64,000 nucleotides of DNA. Source: Ketobacter sp. (lineage in GTDB: Bacteria; Pseudomonadota; Gammaproteobacteria; Pseudomonadales; Ketobacteraceae). Location: positions 208,805 to 272,804 of the forward strand of contig NZ_RCHN01000020.1 in assembly GCF_003671495.1 (NCBI RefSeq). The letters run 5' to 3'. The notes below the pieces were generated by a model. The model did no database searches and had not been told where the DNA came from. It worked only from the letters and a program-made list of their open reading frames with translations. Below are positions 43,207-52,510 of the stretch, piece by piece; within the stretch, counting starts at the first letter, position 1, and each line of letters starts with the position of its first letter. Made by a program: the position numbers and the translations under genes.

Positions 43207-45639
43207 CTATTCGGATACACAGGCCACCAGATCCAACAGAGATGCCTCCGACAAGGCCCGGCTCATGTAGTAACCCTGCACTTCGTCACAGCCGTGCTCG
43301 CTGAGCAGGCGGTATTGATCCCAGGTTTCCACCCCTTCTGCGATCACCCCCAGATTCAGGCTCTTGGCAATGGCGATCACCGTCTGTGCCAACTGCAGGG
43401 TATCTTCGCTCTCCACGATATCCTCGATGAACACCCGATCAATTTTCAGGGTGCTGATGGGAAACTTGCGCAGGTAGTTCAGCGAGGAATACCCGGTACC
43501 GAAGTCATCCACCGCGATGCGGATCCTGGCCCGCTGCAACTGCTCCAGCATGTGCAAGCTGTGCTCCACGTCCTCCATCAGGGCGCTCTCGGTGATCTCC
43601 AGTTCCAGATGGGCGGGATTCACCCCGAAACGCTGCACCTGGAACAACACCCATTCGGCAAAATCATCGCGCTTGAACTGGTTGGCAGAAACGTTCACCC
43701 CCACCCGGCCAAACACCACCCCCTGTTGCTGCCAGCGGGCAATCTTTTCGCAGGTTTGCTGGAAAACCCATTCTCCCAGAGGGATGATCAGATCCGTTTG
43801 CTCTGCCAGGTCAATAAATTCCAGGGGCCGGACACTACCGAACACCGGGTGATCCCAACGCAACAGCACTTCGATGCCGGTCATCACGCCATTGCGCACC
43901 GAATACTGGGGCTGGAAATATAAATCGAACTCTTCCCCCACCAACGCCTTGCGCATGGCGTTTTCCATAATCAGGCGATCCATGGCCTGTTTGTTCATGT
44001 GATCGTCATAGAAGTGATAACTGTTCTTGCCGGAGCGTTTGGCTGCGTACATGGCCGTGTCAGCACTGCGCAGTAAAATTTCCGCCGTCTGGCCATGATA
44101 CGGGTACAGGCTGATACCGATGCTGCAGGAGGAATAAACCTCCCGGCCATCAATCAGGAACGGCGCAAAAAACTGGGCCAATACTCGCGACGCCATTTTA
44201 ATGGCCGTTTGTTCCGCCTCTTCCGTCGGCAGATCACACAGCACCAGGGCAAATTCATCCCCTCCCATGCGGGCCACCGTATCCCCTTCACCCAGGCAGT
44301 ACATCAGACGCCGGGCCACGGCTTTCAACAGATGATCGCCGGCACTGTGACCCAGGGAATCATTCACCGGCTTGAAGCGGTCCATGTCCAGGAACAGAAC
44401 CGCAATGGCCTGCCCCCTGGCTTCCGCCGCCTGCACCGCCTCCTGCAAACGCTCGTTGAACAACAGGCGGTTGGCCACCCCGGTGAGGGAATCGTAATGG
44501 GCCAGGCGGTAAATGCGCATTTCATCCCGCTTTTTGTCGGCGATGTCCATCAGCATGCCCACATAGTTCTGCACTTCGTGTCGCAGGTTGTGGGTTTGGC
44601 TGAAGCTGAGGATGGCCGGCCGGAGTTCACCATCGCATCGCATATATTCGCACTCGCCCCGCCATTTGCTGTCGCGCTGCAGGCAGTGACGAATCTTACG
44701 AAAATACTCAGGGCCATGGCGACCGCGCCAAATGTGACTGCAGTGCAAGCCCAACAGTTGTTTGGGGGAAAACCCGGTGAGTTCGTACAGAGCCGGATTC
44801 GCCCGCAGGATAAAGCCACTGCGATCCGTGATAAAGAAGCCCTCGGAGACCGCGTCAAAGGTCGCCGAGAACAGCTGTCGCTCACTCTCCAGCAATTCCC
44901 GGCTGGGAATGAACTCGGCCATGCCCAAAGTACCGATCACTGCGCCAAACTCATCAAACAACAGGGAAAACTGAATGGTCGCTGAAACCGCGTTGCCATC
45001 CAGACTGCGCAGGGTCTGGCGCACCACACGGGTTTCCGGCTTGGACTGATGAAACAGATCATGACAGATGGACTCCAGGAAGCCCCCGGTTTCCTCCGTC
45101 AGAAAGCTGAGCTGGCCGGACGCCAACAGCGTGGTCATATCAAAGCCCAGGGTACGGCAATCGCCACTGACTTTGGTGAGCCTCAGGTCCAGATCGGTCA
45201 CCCACACCAGGCGCGAAGCACTCAACTGCTCCTGCCCCATGTAAGCGGCGGGGTTCTGAATCCGTGAAATAACGCCACAGAGAAATTCCTGCTGCGCCAC
45301 TTCACCACCATAGAGCAAGATGTTCTCCAGCAGCCCGAAACGCCAATAACCCCGCTCATCCCGAAAGCGGAATAAGCGGCCTTCCGAAGTTTCATTGGCT
45401 TTTACGATGGCATCAACCAGATCTTCTTTGATGTTCTTCAGCTGCAAAACCGCGGTGGCAGGGCCGCTCAAATAGGCCTGATACAGATCCGCATCATGGG
45501 ATTCCTGTGTCAACAGAAACTGGGGGGATACCATATTGGAACAGATGATGTGCTGCTGATGCTGGTCAGCAACGAAAACGTAATTCGGAGAATGTAGGCC
45601 CGCCTCGGCAGGATCGTGCAGCATCAGTGACGAATTCAT
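43207..45639 (-). CDS. PAS-GGDEF-EAL cyclic-di-GMP enzyme
   Basis: The 810-residue protein has no clear membrane helix. An N-terminal sensory region (1-270) and a PAS domain (about 271-395, FDAVSEGFFITDRSGFILRA) precede a GGDEF domain with intact MGGDEFALVL (about 456-460) and an EAL domain with GIEVLLRWDHP, NVSANQFKRDDF, ITESALMEDVE, DDFGTGYSSLNYL and AEGVET. Both diguanylate cyclase and phosphodiesterase sites look complete; EVL for EAL is tolerated. The RxxD inhibitory site is missing (GEGD before TVAR), so product feedback is unlikely. It may control adhesion or motility. Confidence 0.95.
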   Translation of the reverse strand: MNSSLMLHDPAEAGLHSPNYVFVADQHQQHIICSNMVSPQFLLTQESHDADLYQAYLSGPATAVLQLKNIKEDLVDAIVKANETSEGRLFRFRDERGYWRFGLLENILLYGGEVAQQEFLCGVISRIQNPAAYMGQEQLSASRLVWVTDLDLRLTKVSGDCRTLGFDMTTLLASGQLSFLTEETGGFLESICHDLFHQSKPETRVVRQTLRSLDGNAVSATIQFSLLFDEFGAVIGTLGMAEFIPSRELLESERQLFSATFDAVSEGFFITDRSGFILRANPALYELTGFSPKQLLGLHCSHIWRGRHGPEYFRKIRHCLQRDSKWRGECEYMRCDGELRPAILSFSQTHNLRHEVQNYVGMLMDIADKKRDEMRIYRLAHYDSLTGVANRLLFNERLQEAVQAAEARGQAIAVLFLDMDRFKPVNDSLGHSAGDHLLKAVARRLMYCLGEGDTVARMGGDEFALVLCDLPTEEAEQTAIKMASRVLAQFFAPFLIDGREVYSSCSIGISLYPYHGQTAEILLRSADTAMYAAKRSGKNSYHFYDDHMNKQAMDRLIMENAMRKALVGEEFDLYFQPQYSVRNGVMTGIEVLLRWDHPVFGSVRPLEFIDLAEQTDLIIPLGEWVFQQTCEKIARWQQQGVVFGRVGVNVSANQFKRDDFAEWVLFQVQRFGVNPAHLELEITESALMEDVEHSLHMLEQLQRARIRIAVDDFGTGYSSLNYLRKFPISTLKIDRVFIEDIVESEDTLQLAQTVIAIAKSLNLGVIAEGVETWDQYRLLSEHGCDEVQGYYMSRALSEASLLDLVACVSE

Positions 45640-45714
45640 GGGGAAGCCACGGGTCCGCTGGTTATTTTTATTTTTTATTCGACTGGTTGGAACGGTTATA
45701 CCATGTCGCGCCCA

Positions 45715-46713
45715 TCAATGCATCGTCGGATCCACCAAATCATCCGAGTACAGCACCTTTCCTGCCTTGTCTATCAGGATTGCCGATACCCCTGCCAAAG
45801 AATTGACGAGTTTCAGCCCCTTCTCCGGCCCCAGTACAAACACAGTGGTCGACAGTGCATCGGCGTCCACGGAATGGTCCGCCAGCACCGTGACGCTTAA
45901 CAACGCCCGTGCCGAGTCGCCTTTTGCCGGGTCAATGATGTGATGAAAGCGGACTCCATCTTCTTCAAAATAGCGCTCGTAATCCCCCGAGGTGGAGACA
46001 GCGGAATCCGACAGCGGCAAGGTAATCACATGCTCTTCCCCCCGGGGGTGGCGGATGCCCAACATCCACGGTCGACCCCGATGATCCCCGATCAGGCGAC
46101 TGTCTCCGCCGGCGGTAACGATGCCATGGGTCACTCCGGCCGCCTGCAACAGTGCCACCGCCCGGTCCACTGCGTAGCCCTTGGCGATCCCCCCCAGGTC
46201 AATGCGCATACCCGGTTTATCGAACGCAATGCTGCGGGCTTTGCTGTCCAGCACCAGATGGCGATAGTCGATCAGCTCAGTCGCCGTTTTCTGCTCCAGG
46301 GGGTTGGGGCGGATATGCTTGCGGTAATCAAACTTGTGCCCCACCGAGGCAAAGGTAATATCAAAGGCACCGTCACTGAGATCGCTGTATTGGTTCGCTT
46401 TCAGAATCAGGTCAAACAACTCCTGGCTGATCTGCACCGCCTTCTGCCCGGCATCCCGATTCACCACCGCCACTTCCGCAGAATCGATATAAGGGCTCAT
46501 CAACTGGTTGATGCGCTCCATCTCATCCATGACCGCCTGCATCAAAGTCTGCGCCCGCTGTGGGTCCTCCTGCCAGATCTCCACAAACACCCGGGTGCCC
46601 ATGATGGGCGCCTTGCGATTGAACCAGTCTGCCAGCACCGTCTGGGGAAAGGCCACTAACAGCAGCAGCAGAAGACAACCTCTGCGACCCCAACGTAAAC
46701 ACCGCACGCCCAT
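45715..46713 (-). CDS. apbE: FAD:protein FMN transferase (ApbE)
   Basis: The 332-residue exported protein has a signal peptide (CLLLLLLVAFPQTVLA, cleaved before DWFN). ApbE motifs are APIMGTRVFVEIW, IDLGGIAKGYAVDRAVALL, TAGGDSRLIG, HHIIDPAKGD and VDADALSTTVFVLG with the Mg-binding Asp. It attaches FMN by a phosphodiester bond to Thr/Ser of targets such as NqrB, NqrC and RnfG/D in the periplasm. In many genomes apbE sits next to nqr; here none is in the window. It starts 15 bases after the SDR gene. Confidence 0.94.
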   Translation of the reverse strand: MGVRCLRWGRRGCLLLLLLVAFPQTVLADWFNRKAPIMGTRVFVEIWQEDPQRAQTLMQAVMDEMERINQLMSPYIDSAEVAVVNRDAGQKAVQISQELFDLILKANQYSDLSDGAFDITFASVGHKFDYRKHIRPNPLEQKTATELIDYRHLVLDSKARSIAFDKPGMRIDLGGIAKGYAVDRAVALLQAAGVTHGIVTAGGDSRLIGDHRGRPWMLGIRHPRGEEHVITLPLSDSAVSTSGDYERYFEEDGVRFHHIIDPAKGDSARALLSVTVLADHSVDADALSTTVFVLGPEKGLKLVNSLAGVSAILIDKAGKVLYSDDLVDPTMH

Positions 46714-46728
46714 TGCCTTACATCCACC

Positions 46729-47421
46729 TTACCAGGGAATCAAGGTACCGTCGTAAGCGATGAAGTCACCGCTCTGCTTCGCCTTCAGGCCATCAATCAC
46801 CTTACGCATACCGCTGACCGAGGTAGCCGTGTCGATGAGTGCATTGGGGCCGCCCATTTCGGTCAGCACCCAACCGGGATGCAAAGCCACCACTTTGATC
46901 TGTTCGGCGGCCAGATCAATGGAAAGCGATTTGGTCGCTGCATTGAGGGCAACTTTCGAGCTGCGGTAGATATAGCTCCCGCCGGAACTGTTATCCCCCA
47001 TGGAACCCATTTTGCTGCTGAGCATGGCAATGGTGGCACTGCCTGCATTCACCAGGTTGGAGCGCAACAACTCCACCATTTTGACCGGGGCAATACTGTT
47101 GATGTGGAATACCTTGGCCCATTCCGCCTCATCCAGGGAACCCAGGCTGTTGCTGTTTCCATAATAGCCGGCGTTGTTGATCAACAGGTGAATGACCCTG
47201 TCCCCCACTGCCGTGGAAACCTTGCGGCGGCTTTGGGCATCGGTCACATCCAGGGGATACAGTTTGAGGTTATCACCATATTCCTGAGCCAGTTGCTGCA
47301 GACCGGCGGATTGCCCTGGGTCCCGCGCTGTCGCGATCACCCGGTTGCCAGCAACCAGATACTGTTTGGTGAATTCCAAGCCCAGGCCGCGACTGGCGCC
47401 AGTGATGAATACCGTTTTCAT
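46729..47421 (-). CDS. Short-chain dehydrogenase/reductase
   Basis: The 230-residue protein has a classical SDR layout: TGASRGLGLEFTKQYL for NAD(P), LINNAGYYGN and the catalytic YIYRSSK, with Ser at AMLSSKMGSMG. After it comes HPGWVLTEMGGPNA. The sequence is near the CsgA/carbonyl reductase-like subgroup of short SDRs. Substrate is unknown. It is probably transcribed together with apbE, as only 15 bases separate them. Confidence 0.9.
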   Translation of the reverse strand: MKTVFITGASRGLGLEFTKQYLVAGNRVIATARDPGQSAGLQQLAQEYGDNLKLYPLDVTDAQSRRKVSTAVGDRVIHLLINNAGYYGNSNSLGSLDEAEWAKVFHINSIAPVKMVELLRSNLVNAGSATIAMLSSKMGSMGDNSSGGSYIYRSSKVALNAATKSLSIDLAAEQIKVVALHPGWVLTEMGGPNALIDTATSVSGMRKVIDGLKAKQSGDFIAYDGTLIPW

Positions 47422-47531
47422 AGTCTGTTCCTTCTACCTTCAAACTTTCAATAACTGCAACCTTTAGGATACCTGCATCCGTTTGCGCGCAGGGTGCAGT
47501 TCAAACCTCACTCCAGGTTTACGTTAGCACG

Positions 47532-48041
47532 CTAGGGAAGCGGATCATAGCTTACCCGCGCAACCTCATAGCAGGCTTCGCCTTTTGGCCGGACCACCAG
47601 CACTTCGTCGCCTTCCTGTTTCTTCAACAAAGCCTTGGCCATGGGGGAATCAATACTGATCCAGCCCCGATCAATGTCGATCTCATCCGCCCCCACCAGT
47701 CGATAACGTTCCACCGCACCACTGTCCAGGTCTTCCAGCTCCACCCAGGCACCAAAAAACACCCGGCTCTGGTCCGTTGGTTTTTGATCCACGGTCTTTA
47801 ACACTTCCAACCGTTTCACCAGATAACGAATGCGCCGATCGATTTCGCGCAGTTGCTTTTTGCGATAGATGTATTCCGCATTCTCCGAGCGATCCCCTTC
47901 CGCCGCGGCATCGGCCAGGGCTCGGGTCACCTCAGGCCGGTGGGTATCACTCAAATACCGCAACTCCGTCATCAGCCGATCACGGCCCTGGGGGGTTATG
48001 TAAGGGGCAGCGGGTGTGGAAGGCGGACGGTATCGGCTCAT
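47532..48041 (-). CDS. greB: Transcription elongation factor GreB
   Basis: GreB binds the RNA polymerase secondary channel and promotes cleavage of backtracked RNA. The 169-residue protein shows [20 protein letters not shown], the acidic loop tip [20 protein letters not shown], and a C-terminal FKBP-like domain ([20 protein letters not shown]). [14 protein letters not shown] with the basic patch is typical of GreB rather than GreA. Confidence 0.94.
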   Translation of the reverse strand: MSRYRPPSTPAAPYITPQGRDRLMTELRYLSDTHRPEVTRALADAAAEGDRSENAEYIYRKKQLREIDRRIRYLVKRLEVLKTVDQKPTDQSRVFFGAWVELEDLDSGAVERYRLVGADEIDIDRGWISIDSPMAKALLKKQEGDEVLVVRPKGEACYEVARVSYDPLP

Positions 48042-48067
48042 TGTGTATTCCAGAAAGTGCTTCGATT

Positions 48068-48490
48068 TCAGGTACGGCGGATCAGATCAGGGTTGTCAGA
48101 CAGTTGTTTCACCATTTTGTATTCCGCGCTCAACACCTGCATGGGCTCGCCCCCACTCAACAGAAAGTCAAACGACAGATAGCCCCCTTCTTCCGGCCGA
48201 CAATGGGGAAACAACTGCAGCAGGCCACTGAAGTATTCGCGGGGTGCCAACACCTGGATCTGCATGCGGCCATCCTGTTGCTGAATGGAACCCAACGAAC
48301 GGTCTTGCAAACGGGAAGCCTCCAGGATGGTGACCACTGCCTGCGACTCGTCAAAAGACGAGGATCGGGCACCGCCACTGCATTTCAATCGATAACGCAT
48401 GGAGGCCTTGCCGGTTTCCGGGTCCACGTCGAGTGTCTGCGACAATTTGAAGGTGCTCACGATCATCTGAATCTGGGCGTCGTAATGCAT
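48068..48490 (-). CDS. Conserved protein of unknown function upstream of greB
   Basis: I do not recognise this 140-residue protein. It is soluble, beta-rich ([40 protein letters not shown]) with no signal peptide and no known catalytic motif. It lies 26 bases before greB and is probably co-transcribed with it. The ATG at 48490 is used. Confidence 0.7.
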   Translation of the reverse strand: MHYDAQIQMIVSTFKLSQTLDVDPETGKASMRYRLKCSGGARSSSFDESQAVVTILEASRLQDRSLGSIQQQDGRMQIQVLAPREYFSGLLQLFPHCRPEEGGYLSFDFLLSGGEPMQVLSAEYKMVKQLSDNPDLIRRT

Positions 48491-48569
48491 GGCGGTCTCA
48501 CTGCTTTATTATTGTATTTTTCGGTCAGACTCTCGACTTTATCACGAATTCCGCAGGCTGATCGAGCGC

Positions 48570-49160
48570 TTAAAACTCGATGCCAGCCTGTGCTTTTACC
48601 CCCAGGCGAAAGGCGTGGCGTTCATCCTGCACGCTGCTGATGGTATCGGCGATCTCCTGCAGCGGCGTCGCCATGGTGCGCCCGGTAATGATCACATTCT
48701 GTAAGCGCGGGCGCTGTTGCAGGGCCGCCACCACCGGCTCCACATCCAGATAGTGGTATTTGAACATGTAACTCATCTCATCCAGAATCACCAGATCATA
48801 GTCAGGATTGCTGAGGTAAGGCCGGGCGGTCTCCCAGGCTTTTTGAGCGGTGGCGATGTCCTGTTCCTTGTTCTGGGTTTCCCAGGTAAAGCCTTCCCCC
48901 ATTACATGCCAGTCCACCATCGGATGCTCTTTGAAGAACCGATACTCTCCGGTTTCGGTGCGGCCCTTCAGAAACTGAATCACGGCGGCCCGTTTGCCAT
49001 GGCCAAGGGAACGGGCCATGGTTCCAAAGGCGGAACTGCTTTTGCCTTTGCCATTGCCCTTCATCAGGATCAGGATGCCCCGCTCCTCTGTGGCTTTGGC
49101 GATCTTGGCGTCCATTACCGCTTTTTTGGCGGCCATTTTCTGTTGATGACTGTCTGTCAT
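48570..49160 (-). CDS. cobO: Cob(I)yrinic acid a,c-diamide adenosyltransferase (CobO/BtuR)
   Basis: The 196-residue protein has the P-loop ILMKGNGKGKSSSAFG, then RAAVIQFLKGRTETGEYRFF, VILDEMSYMFKYHYLDVEPV and NVIITGRTM. It transfers the adenosyl group of ATP to cob(I)alamin or cobyrinate. No other cobalamin gene is in the window, so it may act in salvage as BtuR. It diverges from the cytochrome c gene. Confidence 0.94.
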   Translation of the reverse strand: MTDSHQQKMAAKKAVMDAKIAKATEERGILILMKGNGKGKSSSAFGTMARSLGHGKRAAVIQFLKGRTETGEYRFFKEHPMVDWHVMGEGFTWETQNKEQDIATAQKAWETARPYLSNPDYDLVILDEMSYMFKYHYLDVEPVVAALQQRPRLQNVIITGRTMATPLQEIADTISSVQDERHAFRLGVKAQAGIEF

Positions 49161-49287
49161 AATGCTCTGTATTCCCGGTCAAAAATGCGCGACAACGTTA
49201 CCACAAGCCGGCTTAAATTTCTCGAACTCGCCCCTGGTACAGAGCTTGCTTGGCACAAAGCGACGTATCGTCCTGGATTGATGACTT

Positions 49288-49659
49288 ATGAAACCAACTT
49301 TCGCCTCTTCGTTCTCCTCCCCCTTCTTAGTCGCCATCGGCATGTTACTGTTTGTGGCCTGCAGCGGCCCAACCGATGAGCCAGAAAAAGCCCCGCAATT
49401 AGCCCCGGAACTGTTGGCAGGCAAAGCGGTGGTGGACAAAACGTGCATCGCCTGTCATGGGCAGGGACTGAACGGTGCGCCGATCCTGGGCAACAAAAAA
49501 ATGTGGGGCAAACGACTACCCCAGGGTGAGGATGTCCTGGTGAGCCACGCCATTAACGGTTTCGCCATGGAGATGATGCCGCCCCGGGGGGGTAACCCGG
49601 ATTTGTCGGATGAAGATATCCGCAATGCAGTGCGGTACATGATGAGCCTGGTGCAATAG
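49288..49659 (+). CDS. Lipoprotein cytochrome c (c5-like)
   Basis: The 123-residue protein has a signal ending in a lipobox (LLFVACSG, Cys25) and one heme site CIACH (Cys53, Cys56, His57). The distal Met is in FAMEMMPPRGGNPDLSDEDI, as in cytochrome c5 family members. It is a membrane-tethered periplasmic electron carrier. Its stop is 5 bases from the convergent epmC stop. Partners are not evident from neighbours. Confidence 0.9.
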   Translation: MKPTFASSFSSPFLVAIGMLLFVACSGPTDEPEKAPQLAPELLAGKAVVDKTCIACHGQGLNGAPILGNKKMWGKRLPQGEDVLVSHAINGFAMEMMPPRGGNPDLSDEDIRNAVRYMMSLVQ

Positions 49660-49664
49660 CGCCC

Positions 49665-50210
49665 TTAGATGGACTCCGGATCAAACCGGTTCGGGTCCAG
49701 TTCGCGGGGGCGACCATAGTACTCGCAGAGGGCGAGGCGGAAGGTCTCCGCCCGCGACCACAGGCCGGCTGACAGGTAATCCAGCACCTGGGAAAACACC
49801 GCCATCTTGAAGGGGGTTGCGTCGGTGGACTCGCCGCTGAGGTTATCCACGCTCACCCGGAACGGTATGCCCGCCGCGTCCGACAGAATCCATTCCAGCG
49901 CCTGCGGTTTCACCTCCACCTGTTCAAAAACCCGTTGCTGTTCTGCACTACGCCCATCCGGCTCATACCAGTAGCCAAAGTCCACCTGTTGACGGCGGGC
50001 GGCCCCGGCTATCAGCCAGTGAGCGGTTTCGTGCAGGGCACTGCGATAGAAGCCATGGGCGAAGTGAAGTTCGTGGTGGGCGCGCTCCGCCGACTGTGGC
50101 AAATAGATGGGTTCATCTCCGCCTTTCACCAATCGCGTATTGTACGAATCCAGAAAACACTGGTTGAAGAGTGTAATAATATCTTCGATCTTATGTTCCA
50201 CTGGCTCCAC
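49665..50210 (-). CDS. epmC: Elongation factor P hydroxylase EpmC
   Basis: The 181-residue protein matches EpmC (YfcM), which hydroxylates the beta-lysylated lysine of EF-P. HFAHGFYRSALHETAHWLIA contains the metal-binding HExxH, followed by RRQQVDFGYWYEPDGRSAEQ and the acidic motif FEQVEVKPQALEWILSDAAG. Its presence implies that epmA and epmB occur elsewhere in the genome. It diverges from the MATE gene with a 101-base gap. Confidence 0.94.
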   Translation of the reverse strand: MEPVEHKIEDIITLFNQCFLDSYNTRLVKGGDEPIYLPQSAERAHHELHFAHGFYRSALHETAHWLIAGAARRQQVDFGYWYEPDGRSAEQQRVFEQVEVKPQALEWILSDAAGIPFRVSVDNLSGESTDATPFKMAVFSQVLDYLSAGLWSRAETFRLALCEYYGRPRELDPNRFDPESI

Positions 50211-50311
50211 GATACTTCACTTTCCTGACTGAATATCCCGCTAAAACAGGCCATTACAATGGCCACCGGCATGATAAACTACAGCGCCTTCGAACTCACC
50301 CAATTACGCCG

Positions 50312-51679
50312 ATGAACTACACCTGGAAATCCTTCCGGCAGGAATGCAGGCGCATTCTGGTGCTGGCCATGCCGATTATCGTCGCGCAATTTGCACAAAC
50401 CGCCAACGGTTTTGTGGATACCGTGATGGCCGGTCGCGTGGGGCCCGACGACCTGGCCGCGGTGGCCGTGGGTGCGGCGGTTTGGGTACCGGTGTTTCTG
50501 TTCCTGGTGGGAGTCATGCAGGGTCTGACCCCGTTCGTCTCCCAATACCGCGGCCGCCGCGACCACTCTGCCATCGGCGTGGTGGTGCAGCAGGGGCTGT
50601 GGCTGGCACTGCCCCTGGGCTGGCTGGCGTTCCTACTGATGCGTAACCTGGAGCCCCTACTGGACATTATGGACGTGGACCCGGTCATCCGCCCCATGAT
50701 CATCGGCTATCTGCAGGGCCTGTCCTGGGGGTTTCCCGCCATCACCCTGTTCCTGGCGTTGCGCGCCCTCACCGAGGGTATGTCCTACACCAAACCGGTG
50801 ATGGTGATCAGCCTGGTGGGGCTGGCAGTGAATATCCCGGTCAACTACGTGCTCATCTACGGCAAACTGGGTTTCAGCCCGATGGGAGGCGTAGGCTGCG
50901 GCTGGGCCACCAGCGTGGTGATGTGGCTCATGTTGGTGCTCATGGTGCTTTATAGTATTGTTTTTGATCAGAAACAGGGCACCGGCGTGTTCCATCGGTT
51001 TGTCGGCCCCCACCTGCCGGAACTGGGGGCGGTGTTCCGCCTGGGGTTACCCATCGGGCTCTCAATATTCATTGAAGTGAGCCTGTTCTGCGTCATCGCA
51101 CTGTTCATCGCCGGCATCGGGGCACAGGTGGTGGCCAGCCACCAGATTGCCCTCAACGCCGCCTCCATGACGTTTATGATCCCCCTCAGCCTGTCCCTGG
51201 CCCTCACCGTGCGGGTGGGCACCAATATGGGCACTGGGGATTCCCGGGCCGTGCGGCTGTCCATTCTTTGCGGGTTGGCCATCATTTTGGTGATCGCGGT
51301 CTTCAACAGCAGCCTGATGGCGCTGTTTCGCAGTGAAATCGCCATGATCTACACCGACGATCAAACGGTCATTGAAATGGCCTCCGGCCTGCTGCTGTTT
51401 GCGGCTCTGTTTCAGCTCTCCGACTGCCTGCAGGTCAGTGCCAATGGCGTCCTGCGCGGCATGAAAGACACCGCCTGGCCCATGCTCATCACCGTCCTCG
51501 CCTATTGGTGCCTGGGCCTGCCTATCGGCTATTGCCTTGGCCTCACCGACTGGGTTGTACCCGCCATGGGGGCCCGGGGCTTCTGGATCGGCCTCGTGGC
51601 CGGGCTCACTGCCGCCGCCATCATGCTCTGCTGGCGGGTCGTCTGGCGAATGCGCAAGACCCTGGCCCTGTCCGCCTAA
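50312..51679 (+). CDS. MATE-family multidrug/Na+ antiporter (NorM-like)
   Basis: The 455-residue protein has 12 membrane helices and the MATE pattern: MPIIVAQFAQTANGFVDTVM in helix 1, LGLPIGLSIFIEVSLFCVIA in the second half, HQIALNAASMTFMIPLSLSL and VSANGVLRGMKDTAWPMLIT. It resembles NorM/MdtK exporters, which use Na+ or H+ to expel cationic drugs. Asp in FVDTVMAGR matches the family. It is monocistronic. Confidence 0.93.
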   Translation: MNYTWKSFRQECRRILVLAMPIIVAQFAQTANGFVDTVMAGRVGPDDLAAVAVGAAVWVPVFLFLVGVMQGLTPFVSQYRGRRDHSAIGVVVQQGLWLALPLGWLAFLLMRNLEPLLDIMDVDPVIRPMIIGYLQGLSWGFPAITLFLALRALTEGMSYTKPVMVISLVGLAVNIPVNYVLIYGKLGFSPMGGVGCGWATSVVMWLMLVLMVLYSIVFDQKQGTGVFHRFVGPHLPELGAVFRLGLPIGLSIFIEVSLFCVIALFIAGIGAQVVASHQIALNAASMTFMIPLSLSLALTVRVGTNMGTGDSRAVRLSILCGLAIILVIAVFNSSLMALFRSEIAMIYTDDQTVIEMASGLLLFAALFQLSDCLQVSANGVLRGMKDTAWPMLITVLAYWCLGLPIGYCLGLTDWVVPAMGARGFWIGLVAGLTAAAIMLCWRVVWRMRKTLALSA

Positions 51680-51819
51680 TCGCCTAAGACACATAGTAAA
51701 AACTGGCATTTTGCATGCAAGTGTACTTAGATATAAAGTAGAAGTGTGTCCATGACGACCCGGGCTGCGCATCACCATGCTCAACGGTATACCCGGCTCA
51801 GGTCCGCGAGGGTAGTCGT
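51680..51819 (+). promoter_or_regulatory. Intergenic region with candidate promoter
   Basis: TTGCAT (51711-51716), 17 bases, then TAAAGT, with TATAAA two bases upstream of that, can form a sigma-70-type promoter for the unknown gene at 51820. TTGCATGCAA is a perfect 10-base palindrome overlapping the -35. The evidence is pattern only. Confidence 0.4.
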
Positions 51820-52509
51820 ATGAAACCACAGGCTTCGGATAATCGTTCCAATGTGATCGACCTTTTTTCCGGGCGCCCCATTGACGAAGTGGTTGACCGC
51901 ATCGTGCGCATAGCGCCGGAGCTGGACGGGCTGGAGATGCTCTACACCAATGACACCTCTCCCAACCGCCTGTACTCACTGAAAGTGGTGTGCTGGGCGC
52001 TGCGGGAATCCGGTGAAGTGGTGGGGCTGGTTCCCTGGCTCAATCAGGTGGTCCCCTGCACTGAAATCAATGATCCCCTCAACGGCCGCTGGGAAGGCTA
52101 TCGCGACCCGGGCACTAACGACATCTTCTACACTCCCCCCAAACACAAAGTCAAAGAACTGGAACTGGCCGAAGAGTTTTATCACATCGAGCAGATCCAC
52201 GACGGTGACATCATTCAGGAAATCCCCGACGCCATTGGCACCCATGCGGTACTCACGGACAACGGCTTTCGGTCGTTTGTATTGATCGAAGTGCTCAGTT
52301 GGCGCCTGATGGCGGATGGCACCGTGCACGCCATGCTGGTGGATGAAGACAAGGTGAAATCCACTCCCGTCCTGCCCGGTGATCCCTGTTTGTATTCCGC
52401 TCAGGACCAGGCCGAGTTCAAGTATTTCTTCCAGCACCGCATCGCCAACAAGATCAAAGAACAGGACCCGGAAGCCCTGGCAGCGATTTCCATGCTGATA
52501 GAGAACTGA
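51820..52509 (+). CDS. Conserved protein of unknown function
   Basis: This 229-residue soluble protein starts MKPQASDNRSNVIDLFSGRP and contains no signal or membrane segment. VIDLFSGRP near the N-terminus is reminiscent of short linear motifs in cell-envelope-linked pseudomonad proteins, but I cannot assign a family. The middle part is beta-rich with acidic ends (KVKELELAEEFYHIEQIHDG). It converges on the FG-GAP lipoprotein gene (1 base between stops). Confidence 0.72.
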   Translation: MKPQASDNRSNVIDLFSGRPIDEVVDRIVRIAPELDGLEMLYTNDTSPNRLYSLKVVCWALRESGEVVGLVPWLNQVVPCTEINDPLNGRWEGYRDPGTNDIFYTPPKHKVKELELAEEFYHIEQIHDGDIIQEIPDAIGTHAVLTDNGFRSFVLIEVLSWRLMADGTVHAMLVDEDKVKSTPVLPGDPCLYSAQDQAEFKYFFQHRIANKIKEQDPEALAAISMLIEN

Positions 52510-52510
52510 C